A DNA stretch of 64,000 bases from contig JAZQMC010000014.1 in assembly GCA_045543095.1 (NCBI GenBank), positions 13,490 to 77,489 of the forward strand. Direction: 5' to 3'. Of the stretch, positions 51,079-59,732 are shown piece after piece; the stretch's first letter is position 1; the number at the start of each line of letters is the position of its first letter. A model generated the notes under the pieces. The model ran no database searches. It had not been told where the DNA came from and saw only the letters and a list, made by a program, of their open reading frames with translations. The translations under genes were made by a program, and so were the position numbers. The stretch comes from Fimenecus sp045543095. GTDB lineage: Bacteria; Bacillota; Clostridia; Oscillospirales; Acutalibacteraceae.

Positions 51079-52287
51079 TTACTCTGCCGGGAAGAATGCT
51101 TTATGAATTGCACTGACTGCACGGTCAGCATCCTCAAGGTTAATAAGAACTGAAATTTTGATTTCGCTTGTAGCAATCATATCAATGTTGATGTCGCGTT
51201 CATAGAGAGCCTCAAACATTTTTGAAGCTGTACCCGGGTGAGATTCCATACCTGCACCAACGATTGAAATTTTAGCAACCGATGTATCGCAGATGATGTC
51301 TGCATCATCAATGTCAAATACCTTTTTAACACATTCGATTGTTTCATCAGCATTACCCTTTGAAACTGTGAATGTAATATCCTTTGTTGCGTCGCGACCT
51401 ACTGACTGCAAAATAATATCAACATTAATTTTATGTTTTGCAAGAGCATCAAAAAGTTTGAAAGCAATACCTGGAGTGTTGGGTATTTTTGTAACTGAAA
51501 TACGTGCTACATCTGTATCCTTTGTAACACCTCTAATAAGCATTTTTTCCATTTTGGTAACCTCCTTAACGATTGTACCTGGCACTCTCTTAAGGCTTGA
51601 AAGCACCTCTATCTCAACATTATATTTCTTTGCCATTTCTACTGAACGGTTATTAAGCACCTGTGCACCGAGAGTTGCTAATTCGAGCATTTCATCATAA
51701 GTGATTTCCTGCAATTTTCTTGTGTTTTCCACTTTTCTCGGGTCAGCAGTATAAACACCCTCAACGTCTGTAAAAATCTGACATTTTTCGGCTCTCATAG
51801 CGGCTGCGATTGCAACTGCACTTGTGTCAGAACCACCTCTGCCCAAAGTTGTAAGGTCGTCATATTTATTTATGCCCTGAAAACCTGCCACTACAACAAT
51901 GTTATGACGGTCAATTTCAGAACGAAGTCTGTCAGTTTTAATGTTTTTGATTCTTGCCTGACCATAAGCAGAACTTGTGTTAAAGCCTGCCTGCCAACCG
52001 AGAAGTGAAACTACGGGGCAACCAAGCTTTTCAATAGCCATTGAAAGAAGTGCTATTGAAATCTGCTCACCGGCTGTCATAAGCATATCCATTTCTCTTT
52101 TTGAAGGCTTGCCGTTTATTTCATAAGCCTTTTCAATTAAATCGTCAGTAGTGTCACCCTGTGCCGATACGACAACAACAACATCGTTGCCCTCACGGTA
52201 AGTATCAGTAACAATCTTGGCGACATTCATAACTCTTTCGGCGTCACGAACACTTGAACCGCCGAACTTCTGAACAATAAGTCCCAT
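51079..52287 (-). CDS. lysC: Aspartate kinase
   Basis: Phosphorylates aspartate, first step to lysine, threonine and methionine. 402 aa. Kinase domain with QKFGGSSVRDAERVM, GRGGSDTSAVAIAAAM and FTDVEGVYTADPRKV; two C-terminal ACT domains (about 265-402; VTKIPNTPGIAFKLFDALA, IVGAGMESHPGTASKMFEAL) for feedback control. Directly downstream of hom (39 bases). GGAGG precedes the ATG. No lysine riboswitch was recognised upstream. Confidence 0.96.
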   Translation of the reverse strand: MGLIVQKFGGSSVRDAERVMNVAKIVTDTYREGNDVVVVVSAQGDTTDDLIEKAYEINGKPSKREMDMLMTAGEQISIALLSMAIEKLGCPVVSLLGWQAGFNTSSAYGQARIKNIKTDRLRSEIDRHNIVVVAGFQGINKYDDLTTLGRGGSDTSAVAIAAAMRAEKCQIFTDVEGVYTADPRKVENTRKLQEITYDEMLELATLGAQVLNNRSVEMAKKYNVEIEVLSSLKRVPGTIVKEVTKMEKMLIRGVTKDTDVARISVTKIPNTPGIAFKLFDALAKHKINVDIILQSVGRDATKDITFTVSKGNADETIECVKKVFDIDDADIICDTSVAKISIVGAGMESHPGTASKMFEALYERDINIDMIATSEIKISVLINLEDADRAVSAIHKAFFPAE

Positions 52288-52326
52288 ATATTGCCTCCTG
52301 TATGGATTATTTACGAATTTAGTTTA

Positions 52327-53571
52327 TCAATAGTCAGTAACTCTGATAAGAGATTTTATACTGATTGATTGAATTGCGTTAAGTTTTTCTGTAAGTTCGC
52401 CCTCTGCCATAGGTGATGTTACGAACGCAAGCTCATTTGATTTGCATCCTGCAAATTCAAGCACCTGAATCTTGCCGATTGATGCCACAACATCCTGCAA
52501 TGCGTTTGCTTTATCAGTAACCTCGGCACGAATATAAAGAGGATTAACCGCTGACTTATAGTCAACAACATAATTTTCTTCTGCTTCTCCCCAGCCAAGC
52601 GGTTTCTTTCTGCCCATATTGCGTGCACAGTCAATAACGTCTGCCACAACTGCTGACGCTGTTGGGAGCTTACCTGCACCCTTGCCATAAAATACAACAT
52701 CGCCGGTTGCGTCACCACGAACAAGAATTGCATTGAAAACATCGTTAACAGATGCCAACTGACTGCCATTCATTACGATTGCAGGAGAAACGATAGCGAA
52801 AATCTTGCCGTCGTCCATTCTCTTAGCACGGCCGAGAAGTTTAATTACACCACCAAATGCACCGATATATGCAACGTCGTCAAGAGTAATCTTTGTGATA
52901 CCCTCTGTGTAAACAGAATCAGGGTAAACATGTTTACCAAAGCAAAGCGATGCGAGAATACAGATTTTTCTGCAAGCATCATGGCCCTCAACGTCTGCTG
53001 TCGGGTCTTTTTCTGCATAGCCGTTATCCTGAGCAAGTTTTAAAGCATCTTCAAAACTCATATTCTTCTCTATCATCATAGTAAGAATAAAGTTTGTTGT
53101 GCCGTTTAAAATACCTGCGATTTCGTCAATTTCGTTTGCTGCAAGGCACTGTGAAATAGGACGGATAATCGGAATACCGCCACCAACAGATGCCTCAAAC
53201 AAGAAGTTAACATTATTTTCTGCCGCAAACTGTAAAAGCTCACAGCCCTTTGCCGCAACAAGCTCTTTATTTGATGTTACAACGCTTTTGCCCGCTTTAA
53301 GACAAGAAGAAACAAATTCATAAGCAGGGTGAAGCCCACCCATTGTTTCAACAACAATTTTAACATCGTCATCATTAAGAATAAGGTTAAAATCCTTAAT
53401 CATCTTATCTTCATTAGGGTCGCCGGGGAAATCTCTCAAATCGAGAATATATTTAACTTCCATCTCATTCTGTGTGCTTCTTTTAACAATACTTTCGTGA
53501 TTTTTTGTAAGCACTTCCACTACGCCGGAACCAACTGTTCCATAACCCATAACTGCTACATACATTATCAA
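52327..53571 (-). CDS. hom: Homoserine dehydrogenase
   Basis: Reduces aspartate semialdehyde to homoserine. 414 aa. NAD-binding VAVMGYGTVGSGVVEV, catalytic core ILNGTTNFILTMM and GYAEKDPTADVEGHDACRKI, and a C-terminal ACT domain (about 335-414). The start is uncertain: TTG at 53571 has GGA at good spacing, while ATG two codons later gives the canonical N-terminus. A small hairpin (GCCAC/GTGGC) lies just ahead of the ribosome site. First gene of the hom-lysC unit. Confidence 0.96.
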   Translation of the reverse strand: MIMYVAVMGYGTVGSGVVEVLTKNHESIVKRSTQNEMEVKYILDLRDFPGDPNEDKMIKDFNLILNDDDVKIVVETMGGLHPAYEFVSSCLKAGKSVVTSNKELVAAKGCELLQFAAENNVNFLFEASVGGGIPIIRPISQCLAANEIDEIAGILNGTTNFILTMMIEKNMSFEDALKLAQDNGYAEKDPTADVEGHDACRKICILASLCFGKHVYPDSVYTEGITKITLDDVAYIGAFGGVIKLLGRAKRMDDGKIFAIVSPAIVMNGSQLASVNDVFNAILVRGDATGDVVFYGKGAGKLPTASAVVADVIDCARNMGRKKPLGWGEAEENYVVDYKSAVNPLYIRAEVTDKANALQDVVASIGKIQVLEFAGCKSNELAFVTSPMAEGELTEKLNAIQSISIKSLIRVTDY

Positions 53572-53736
53572 TTCACATCCTTACTGCCACTCACTGTGGC
53601 TAAAAAAGGTTATAATTTAACATTATAAAATACTTTTACATATTCTATCACAAAAATTCAAGAGAATAAAGGGGCAATATACAATATATTTAAAATAATT
53701 TTATTGATTTTTTTAGAAAAATTTACATAAAATTAA

Positions 53737-53765
53737 TTGTATATTGGCTTAAAATGGTTTATTAT
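53737..53765 (+). promoter_or_regulatory. Promoter of ytvI-cpsB
   Basis: TTGTAT, 17 bases, TATTAT, about 35 bases ahead of ytvI, in an AT-rich divergent region with hom. Confidence 0.45.
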
Positions 53766-53799
53766 ATAGTTATATAAAAATTTTGCGGAGATTTTTAAT

Positions 53800-54981
53800 A
53801 TGACAGGAATTGAAAAGAAAAGGAATTTTATAATAAACACAGTTTATACGGTCATTCTGTTGGCGTTGTTCTATTTGTTCTTCAAATATGCCTTCGGCAC
53901 GCTTTTCCCGTTTTTAGTGGCAATTGCAGCAGCAATGGTTTTGCAAAAGCCGGTAAACTTTATCAGTAAAAAAACTCCTATCAAAAGAGGCCTTGCTTCT
54001 GTATTTTGTGTTCTTTTAGGATTTTTCACATTAATTGCGATACTTGTTCTTATCGGTGTTTGGGCGGGTATTGAACTTAAAGGCTTTATTGATTATATTA
54101 TTATCCAATTAGAAGACATTCCTGCTTTTGTTGATAAAATTGAGCATTATCTTGCAAACGGACTTTCTTTCTTGCCCGACAGTATTGAAAACACCATAAC
54201 CTCTTTTGTCAGCGATAAACTTTCATCATTGCTTGACTCTTCTCAGAGTTCTGCAAATGCGGGTATGAGTATTGATTTTTCTGCTATTTCAACCCCTCTT
54301 CTCAGTATTCTTGACACGGCAAAGGCAATTCCCACAACCCTCGTTTCAATTCTCGTAGCCCTCATTGCCTGTTGCTTTATGACCTCTGACTATAAAACTC
54401 TGCGTCAGCTTGTGCTCGGGTTTTTCCGCCCTGAAACAAGGGATAAAATTGTAAGAGGAAAAAACCTGCTTATTCCCTCTTTGGGCAAAATGGCAAAAGC
54501 TTACGGTAAAATTATCGCAATTACATTCTGTGAAATTTCATTGGGCCTTGGCGTTTTAAAACTTTTAGGCATTTTTGACAGCGGATATATTTTCATAATT
54601 GCACTCATTATAGCACTTATCGACATTGTCCCTGTTTTGGGCACAGGCACAGTGCTTATTCCGTGGGCGTTAATTTCACTTTTTAACGGTAATTACGGAA
54701 TGGCAATAGGACTTATTATAATGTATGTGTGCATTACGGTTATCCGCCAGATTATTGAGCCGAAACTTGTCGCAGCACAGTTGGGAATTCCCGCATTCCT
54801 TATGGTTATTGCAATGTTTATGGGCACAAAACTTTTCGGTTTTATCGGTCTTTTCCTCTTGCCCATAACTCTTGTTATGCTCAAGCTTTTAAACGACGAA
54901 GGCATTATAACTCTTTTCCATTTCAACGAAAAATCTATTAAAAAGGTAAAACCTGAAATAAAGGAAGATAATAATGATTGA
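53800..54981 (+). CDS. ytvI: AI-2E family transporter, YtvI-like sporulation membrane protein
   Basis: 393 aa. Seven to eight membrane segments in the family's arrangement, with PFLVAIAAAMVLQKPVNFISK near the start and the conserved LIDIVPVLGTGTVLIPWAL near residue 275, then EPKLVAAQLGIPAFLMVIAMFMG. YtvI-type members are linked to sporulation in Clostridia and Bacilli, which fits a spore former; other members export small molecules. The charged tail overlaps the next gene by 8 bases. GCGGAG precedes the ATG. Confidence 0.87.
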   Translation: MTGIEKKRNFIINTVYTVILLALFYLFFKYAFGTLFPFLVAIAAAMVLQKPVNFISKKTPIKRGLASVFCVLLGFFTLIAILVLIGVWAGIELKGFIDYIIIQLEDIPAFVDKIEHYLANGLSFLPDSIENTITSFVSDKLSSLLDSSQSSANAGMSIDFSAISTPLLSILDTAKAIPTTLVSILVALIACCFMTSDYKTLRQLVLGFFRPETRDKIVRGKNLLIPSLGKMAKAYGKIIAITFCEISLGLGVLKLLGIFDSGYIFIIALIIALIDIVPVLGTGTVLIPWALISLFNGNYGMAIGLIIMYVCITVIRQIIEPKLVAAQLGIPAFLMVIAMFMGTKLFGFIGLFLLPITLVMLKLLNDEGIITLFHFNEKSIKKVKPEIKEDNND

Positions 54982-55693
54982 TATTCACAATCACATACTT
55001 TTTGATATTGATGACGGTGCTAAAACCATTGAAGCATCTGTGCAAATGTGCCGCGACGCTTATAAAAACGGTATAGAGCATATTGTTCTTACACCGCATT
55101 TTGTCAATTTTTCAGATGTTGAGAATTTTATTGAAGAACGCGATAGCAGAATTTTTGAGCTTCGCAATATGCTTAATGCAGAAAGAATACCTGTTAAACT
55201 TTATGCGGGTGCAGAGCTTTATTTGAGTGACGGAGTTTTTTCCGCAGATAATCTTGACGAATTGACTTTGGGTAACTCAAAATACATTCTCTGCGAATTT
55301 CCTTTAGGACCATTCAATATAAATCGTGTGCCTGAATGGATTGACGAGCTTATTGACCGCGGATATGTGCCCGTTATTGCTCACCCCGAAAGATACCACG
55401 AATTCCACCGTAATCTTTTCATAATTGATGAGCTTATTGACCGCGATGTTGTCTTTCAGGTAAATCTTGACAGCGTGATTGGTCTTAACGGCAGAAGTGC
55501 ACAAGCAATGGCAGTTGATATGCTTGAAAGAGGAATCGCAAAACTTATAGGCACAGACGCTCATCACCCAATCTACCGCCACAACAAAATTAAAGAAAAA
55601 TTTGAGGATTTACCCGAAGAAATCACCGAAGAAATCATCACAGAATGTATGAGAATAAACCCGAAAAGAATTTTAGAAAATAAGGATATATAA
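54974..55693 (+). CDS. PHP-type tyrosine-protein phosphatase (CpsB/YwqE)
   Basis: 239 aa. PHP metallophosphoesterase of the CpsB type: MIDIHNHILFDIDDGA (metal ligands), HIVLTPHF, YAGAELYL, VPVIAHPERY, and GTDAHHPIYR near the end. In the family it dephosphorylates the Tyr-rich tail of BY-kinases and so controls polysaccharide export. The only such kinase in the window is at 38406, 15 kb away and on the same strand. Overlaps ytvI by 8 bases. Confidence 0.9.
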   Translation: MIDIHNHILFDIDDGAKTIEASVQMCRDAYKNGIEHIVLTPHFVNFSDVENFIEERDSRIFELRNMLNAERIPVKLYAGAELYLSDGVFSADNLDELTLGNSKYILCEFPLGPFNINRVPEWIDELIDRGYVPVIAHPERYHEFHRNLFIIDELIDRDVVFQVNLDSVIGLNGRSAQAMAVDMLERGIAKLIGTDAHHPIYRHNKIKEKFEDLPEEITEEIITECMRINPKRILENKDI

Positions 55694-55729
55694 AACAAAC
55701 CGCTCCCGATATTCGAGAGCGGTTTGTTA
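55692..55729 (+). terminator. Terminator of ytvI-cpsB
   Basis: AACAAACCGCTC and GAGCGGTTTGTT with a loop of about 10 bases. Confidence 0.75.
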
Positions 55730-55740
55730 GTCAGTTTGAT

Positions 55741-55843
55741 AAATTGGGGTTTGTTGAAATGCAAAATGTAAAATGCAAAGTGCAAAATTAAGGGTCTGCG
55801 ACGCAAAATTTAAAATAGCCCTACAAATTCAAATTTGTAGAAC
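55741..55843. repeat. Dispersed element with shared termini, copy 4 (short)
   Basis: Left AAATTGGGGTTTGTTG, right CTACAAATTCAAATTTGTAG. The interior is only the GCAAAATG...GGGTCTGCGACGC module also seen in copy 3 and at 24033. The shortest complete copy (about 100 bases). Confidence 0.7.
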
Positions 55844-55854
55844 TAAACAAAATT

Positions 55855-55877
55855 GGCGGGAGCTAAAAGCTCCCGCC
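55855..55877 (-). terminator. Terminator of the esterase gene
   Basis: GGCGGGAGCT and AGCTCCCGCC around 3 bases; on the minus strand AATTTTGTTT follows. Confidence 0.85.
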
Positions 55878-55882
55878 ATATA

Positions 55883-56785
55883 CTATTTTATATGTGCTTT
55901 GAAAAATTCTGCGATTTCGGTGTTTGCCATATCTCCGTAATGTGCGAATGGGTCAATAACATTGAAAACGTGGGTAAGATATGCACCGTATTGTTTTTCT
56001 TTGAAATCGTGGAAGAAATGCGGGATTTTGTACTTTTCAAGCAAAGCTTTCAATTTGTAACACTGCTTTTTTAGAAAATCATTTGTTGCAGTATTAACAT
56101 AAAATGGTGGAAAATCCTTTGAAATAATCTGTGCAACATCAAGATATTTGCGATATTTACTCTTTCTGTAATTATCGCCAAGAAGTATGGGGACATTGAT
56201 ATTCATAACAATATTCGGGCTTAACAAATCAACCGCGGGGCAGATTGCCGCAACGGCCTTGAAACCAAGTCCGCAATATGTAACGCCGAAATCCTTTTGC
56301 ATATCTTCATTAAGATTTACTGCAGTTGTTACGCAAGAGAAATGCCCACCTGCAGAGTCGCCCGCAAGGAATACATTGTCTAAATCGGCAGGGTAATCTT
56401 TAAGATTTTCACTCAACCATTTGAGTGCGGCAAAAATATCGCGAATCTGGTCATCAAAAAGCACATCACCCGCAAGACGATAGTTGATTGATGCCACCAA
56501 AAAGCCCTTTTCAGCAAGCTTTAAACAGAAATTCTTATTGATTTCTTTATAACCATACATCCAACCGCCACCGTGAATATCAATGATTACGGGGAGCTTT
56601 TCTTTTGTATGTACGGGATAATAAATGTCGAGAAGATGACCCTTTTCGCCATCGTCAATATATGGAATATCAAGAATTTTTTCAAATCCCTCGGGCTCGG
56701 TTTGTGATGCAATTCGCTTCGCATCACTTTTTGCAGTATTTTCCCAGTTTTTCTCAAGAATAGGTTTTAAGATGTACATATTCAT
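55883..56785 (-). CDS. Alpha/beta hydrolase (HSL/BD-FAE type esterase)
   Basis: 300 aa. Oxyanion motif DIHGGGWMYGYKE (about residue 70), nucleophile elbow LAGDSAGGHFSCV (about 140), catalytic Asp in the region of TATNDFL, and His in AYLTHVFNV. It shows no signal peptide and is probably intracellular, hydrolysing short acyl or feruloyl-type esters. Natural substrate unknown. Start ATG at 56785 without a strong ribosome site (AGGGG some 10 bases ahead). Flanked upstream by a palindromic repeat. Confidence 0.87.
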   Translation of the reverse strand: MNMYILKPILEKNWENTAKSDAKRIASQTEPEGFEKILDIPYIDDGEKGHLLDIYYPVHTKEKLPVIIDIHGGGWMYGYKEINKNFCLKLAEKGFLVASINYRLAGDVLFDDQIRDIFAALKWLSENLKDYPADLDNVFLAGDSAGGHFSCVTTAVNLNEDMQKDFGVTYCGLGFKAVAAICPAVDLLSPNIVMNINVPILLGDNYRKSKYRKYLDVAQIISKDFPPFYVNTATNDFLKKQCYKLKALLEKYKIPHFFHDFKEKQYGAYLTHVFNVIDPFAHYGDMANTEIAEFFKAHIK

Positions 56786-56795
56786 ACCCCTTATA

Positions 56796-56869
56796 GGTCA
56801 TTCTGAGGAGCAAAGCGACGAAGAATCTCATAAAAGCACAAGAGATTCTTCGCTTCGCTCAGAATGACA
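56796..56869. repeat. TCATTCTGAG palindromic repeat, copy 3
   Basis: GGTCATTCTGAGGAG ... CTCAGAATGAC in reverse orientation compared with copies 1, 2 and 4. Lies between the TIM-barrel gene and the esterase gene. Confidence 0.85.
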
Positions 56870-56885
56870 TTAAATTTGTTTGTTT

Positions 56886-57545
56886 TTATGGATGAGGCTC
56901 GCCCTTGCGGTAAGCCTCCATAATGTCGCGGAAAACCTCGCCGTTTGATGGCGGTGTCCATGTAATTGCGTCCGCACCCGCTTTGATTGTAGCCTTAATG
57001 CTTTCTTCATTTGGTCCGCCGGTTGCCATAATCGGCACTTCGGGATACTTTTCGCGTATTTTTGCCACCAATTCAGGTGTTTTTGCTGCCGCTGAAACAT
57101 TTAAAATCTGTGCACCCGCATCTAAACGAGCCTGAATATCATCTTCTTTTACAACGGTAATTACAATGGGTAAATCCACAACATTTGCAACCTGCCTGAT
57201 TGTGTCATTAGATGTTGGGGCATTAAGCACAACGCCCGTAGCACCCTGATACTCGGCATGGCGGGCAAGATTGATTACTCGCTCACCTTTGGTAAGTCCG
57301 CCACCAACGCCCACAAATACAGGACAATCCGCCGCCATCATAACCGCTTGGGTTATGACGGGCTGTGGCGTAAAAGGATAAACCGCAATAACCGCGTTGG
57401 CATTACAGTTGCGGATAATACTCACATCCGTTGAAAACACGATTGATTTTATTCTTCTGCCAAAGATTTTAAGTCCTCTGCATTCGTAAATTACATCGGG
57501 TACATCAATGCGGAAATCTCTTAAATATCCTTTAATTTCGTTCAT
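56886..57545 (-). CDS. TIM-barrel protein of unknown function (ThiE/RPE-like)
   Basis: 219 aa. A beta/alpha barrel with phosphate-binding Gly loops: CPVFVGVGGGLTKGERV, LNAPTSNDTIRQVAN, ILNVSAAAKTPELVAKI, and IMATGGPNEESIKATIKAGADAITWTPP. The pattern resembles KDPG aldolase, thiamine-phosphate synthase and related barrels, and such proteins are often named only hydrolase. I cannot assign a reaction. Both sides carry TCATTCTGAG repeats, which isolates it as one cassette, though it is co-directional with recG. Confidence 0.75.
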   Translation of the reverse strand: MNEIKGYLRDFRIDVPDVIYECRGLKIFGRRIKSIVFSTDVSIIRNCNANAVIAVYPFTPQPVITQAVMMAADCPVFVGVGGGLTKGERVINLARHAEYQGATGVVLNAPTSNDTIRQVANVVDLPIVITVVKEDDIQARLDAGAQILNVSAAAKTPELVAKIREKYPEVPIMATGGPNEESIKATIKAGADAITWTPPSNGEVFRDIMEAYRKGEPHP

Positions 57546-57577
57546 AAAAATTGTTCCTTTTTCTCTAAAACTTCCAT

Positions 57578-57645
57578 TGTCATTCTGAGCGAAGCGAAGA
57601 ATCTTGTTTTTTAGATTCTTCGTCGTTTCACTCCTCAGAATGACA
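57578..57645. repeat. TCATTCTGAG palindromic repeat, copy 4
   Basis: TGTCATTCTGAGCGAAGCG ... CTCAGAATGACA, nearly the same as copies 1 and 2. It lies between recG and the TIM-barrel gene. Confidence 0.85.
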
Positions 57646-57670
57646 AGTTTATTTTATCTGCTAATTTTTA

Positions 57671-59722
57671 CTAAATTGTGTTTGCGGTGTTAGAAACTTG
57701 TAAACTATATATTTTCTTCATCACCTGTTTACCGATTTGGCGATGCTCAGGCATTTGGAATTCACTATCAATTGTCATAATATCTTTTGCAAGCTCCTGT
57801 GTCTGCATAAGCACTTTTGTATCGGTGAGTAAGTCTGCAATGCGAAGCTTCGGTAAACCGTGCTGACGAGTTCCGAAAAAGTCACCGGGTCCACGAAGAC
57901 GCAAATCTTCGTCGGCAATCTTAAAACCGTCAGTAGTTTCGCACATAATCCTCATTCGAGCCTGTGCTTCATCATTTGTAGCATCAGTTACAAGAATACA
58001 ATGGGATTTTGCCTTACCACGACCAACTCGGCCACGCAACTGATGAAGCTGCGAAAGACCAAAACGCTCGGCATTTTCAATTACCATTATCACCGCGTTT
58101 GGCACGTCAACACCAACCTCAATAACAACGGTGGAAATAAGCAACTGTGTTTCGCCATTTTTAAACTTCATCATTATTTCGTCTTTTCTCTTCGGCGTCA
58201 TTTTGCCGTGAAGCAAATCAAGACGGTAATCGGGAAACAGCGGTTGTGCTTTTTTGAAGTATTCCTCTGCGGACATTACGCCCTGCACCAATTCGCTCTC
58301 TTCAACAAGGGGACAGACAATGTATGCCTGATAGCCCATATCAAGATGCTTTCTGATAAACTCAAACATTGAGCCACGCTTACCCGATTTCACCGCGTAA
58401 GTGTCTATTTTTTGTCTGCCCGGGGGTAATTCGTCAAGAATTGAAACATTCAAATCGCCGAACATAATAAGTCCCAAAGTTCTCGGAATGGGTGTTGCAG
58501 ACATAACATAAACATGGGGATTTTCACCCTTACTGCAAAGTCCTGTTCTTTGTTTGACTCCAAAACGGTGTTGCTCGTCGGTTATAACAAGACCTAATTT
58601 TTTGAAAACAACATCGTCCTGAATAAGTGCGTGCGTACCGATTATTAAATCTGTTTCACCATTTTTTAAGCGTTCTTTAATCTCTTTTTTCTCTTTTGCT
58701 CTTGTGCTGCCCGTAAGCAGTTCACAACGGATACCACTATTAGCAAAAAGCTTTCGGAAGGTTTCAAAATGCTGAACCGCCAGCACCTCGGTGGGTGCCA
58801 TAAGTGCCGATTGCATTCCGTTTTTAGTCGCGTTATAAACAATAGCTGCCGCAACTGCCGTTTTACCGCTACCAACATCACCCTGCAAAAGTCTGTTCAT
58901 CTGATTACCGCTTCTCATATCTGCAACTGCATCTTTCACGGCTCTTTTCTGTGCATTTGTGGGCTTAAAAGGTAAAAGAGAGAAAAATTCTTCTGTATAG
59001 TCTTTTCTTGCAATATTTTTTGTGTCCGCCGTTGAATTATCTTCTTTTAAGGTGAGCAAACTCAACTGCAGAATAAACAATTCGTCAAAAATCAGACGAT
59101 TGCGAGCATTTTGCAAATCCTCGTCATTTTTAGGAAAATGAATATCCCGAATAGCCCTGTCAAGAGTTACCAGATTAAACTTTTCAATAATATACGGTGG
59201 CAAAAATTCGGGGATTTCATCAATATTTGAGAGTGCATTCTGCACCGCTGATTGAATTACCTTTGAGGTAATATTTTTATTCTGCGGATAAATCGGCTTA
59301 ATTTCAACACTTTGTGCTGATTTTATGAACATTGGCGAAATCATTTCACGGGCAGCAAATTTGCCGAGAGTAATTTTACCGTAGAAAAGATATTCTTCAC
59401 CGCTTTTAAGCATTTTTTCAATATATTTGTTGTTGAAAAATGTTACGGCAATAACATCATCCCCGTCGGTGACTGTGCCTTTGGCTATGAGCATTCCGCC
59501 CTTTACCCTTTGATTTTTCGGCGGAAACATCACCGTTGCTTTAACGCACACATTTTCACCAATTACGCATTGTGAAATAGGAGTAATATTTCCCCAATCC
59601 TCATAGGCTCGGGGATAAAAACGCAAAAGTTCCCCGACAGTTGACACACCAAGAGAACGAAACGCGGTAGCCCTTGCTTCGCCAACACCCTTAATGTACT
59701 TAATATCGTCGGAGAACTTCAT
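57671..59722 (-). CDS. recG: ATP-dependent DNA helicase RecG
   Basis: Remodels stalled replication forks and Holliday junctions. 683 aa, normal length. N-terminal wedge/OB domain (to about 250), helicase motif I LLQGDVGSGKTAVAAA, motif II DEQH, motif III VMSATPIPRTL, motif VI QLHQLRGRVGRG, and the C-terminal motif near FFGTRQHGLP. The start is ATG at 59722 with AAGGTG; the GTG 9 bases upstream lies inside that ribosome site. Follows the binding-lipoprotein gene by 10 bases. Confidence 0.96.
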   Translation of the reverse strand: MKFSDDIKYIKGVGEARATAFRSLGVSTVGELLRFYPRAYEDWGNITPISQCVIGENVCVKATVMFPPKNQRVKGGMLIAKGTVTDGDDVIAVTFFNNKYIEKMLKSGEEYLFYGKITLGKFAAREMISPMFIKSAQSVEIKPIYPQNKNITSKVIQSAVQNALSNIDEIPEFLPPYIIEKFNLVTLDRAIRDIHFPKNDEDLQNARNRLIFDELFILQLSLLTLKEDNSTADTKNIARKDYTEEFFSLLPFKPTNAQKRAVKDAVADMRSGNQMNRLLQGDVGSGKTAVAAAIVYNATKNGMQSALMAPTEVLAVQHFETFRKLFANSGIRCELLTGSTRAKEKKEIKERLKNGETDLIIGTHALIQDDVVFKKLGLVITDEQHRFGVKQRTGLCSKGENPHVYVMSATPIPRTLGLIMFGDLNVSILDELPPGRQKIDTYAVKSGKRGSMFEFIRKHLDMGYQAYIVCPLVEESELVQGVMSAEEYFKKAQPLFPDYRLDLLHGKMTPKRKDEIMMKFKNGETQLLISTVVIEVGVDVPNAVIMVIENAERFGLSQLHQLRGRVGRGKAKSHCILVTDATNDEAQARMRIMCETTDGFKIADEDLRLRGPGDFFGTRQHGLPKLRIADLLTDTKVLMQTQELAKDIMTIDSEFQMPEHRQIGKQVMKKIYSLQVSNTANTI

Positions 59723-59732
59723 AACTTTCACC

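Noticed and set aside
52288..53800. Lysine or threonine riboswitch or T-box ahead of hom and lysC
   Set aside because: Leaders are too short and the typical conserved boxes are not visible.
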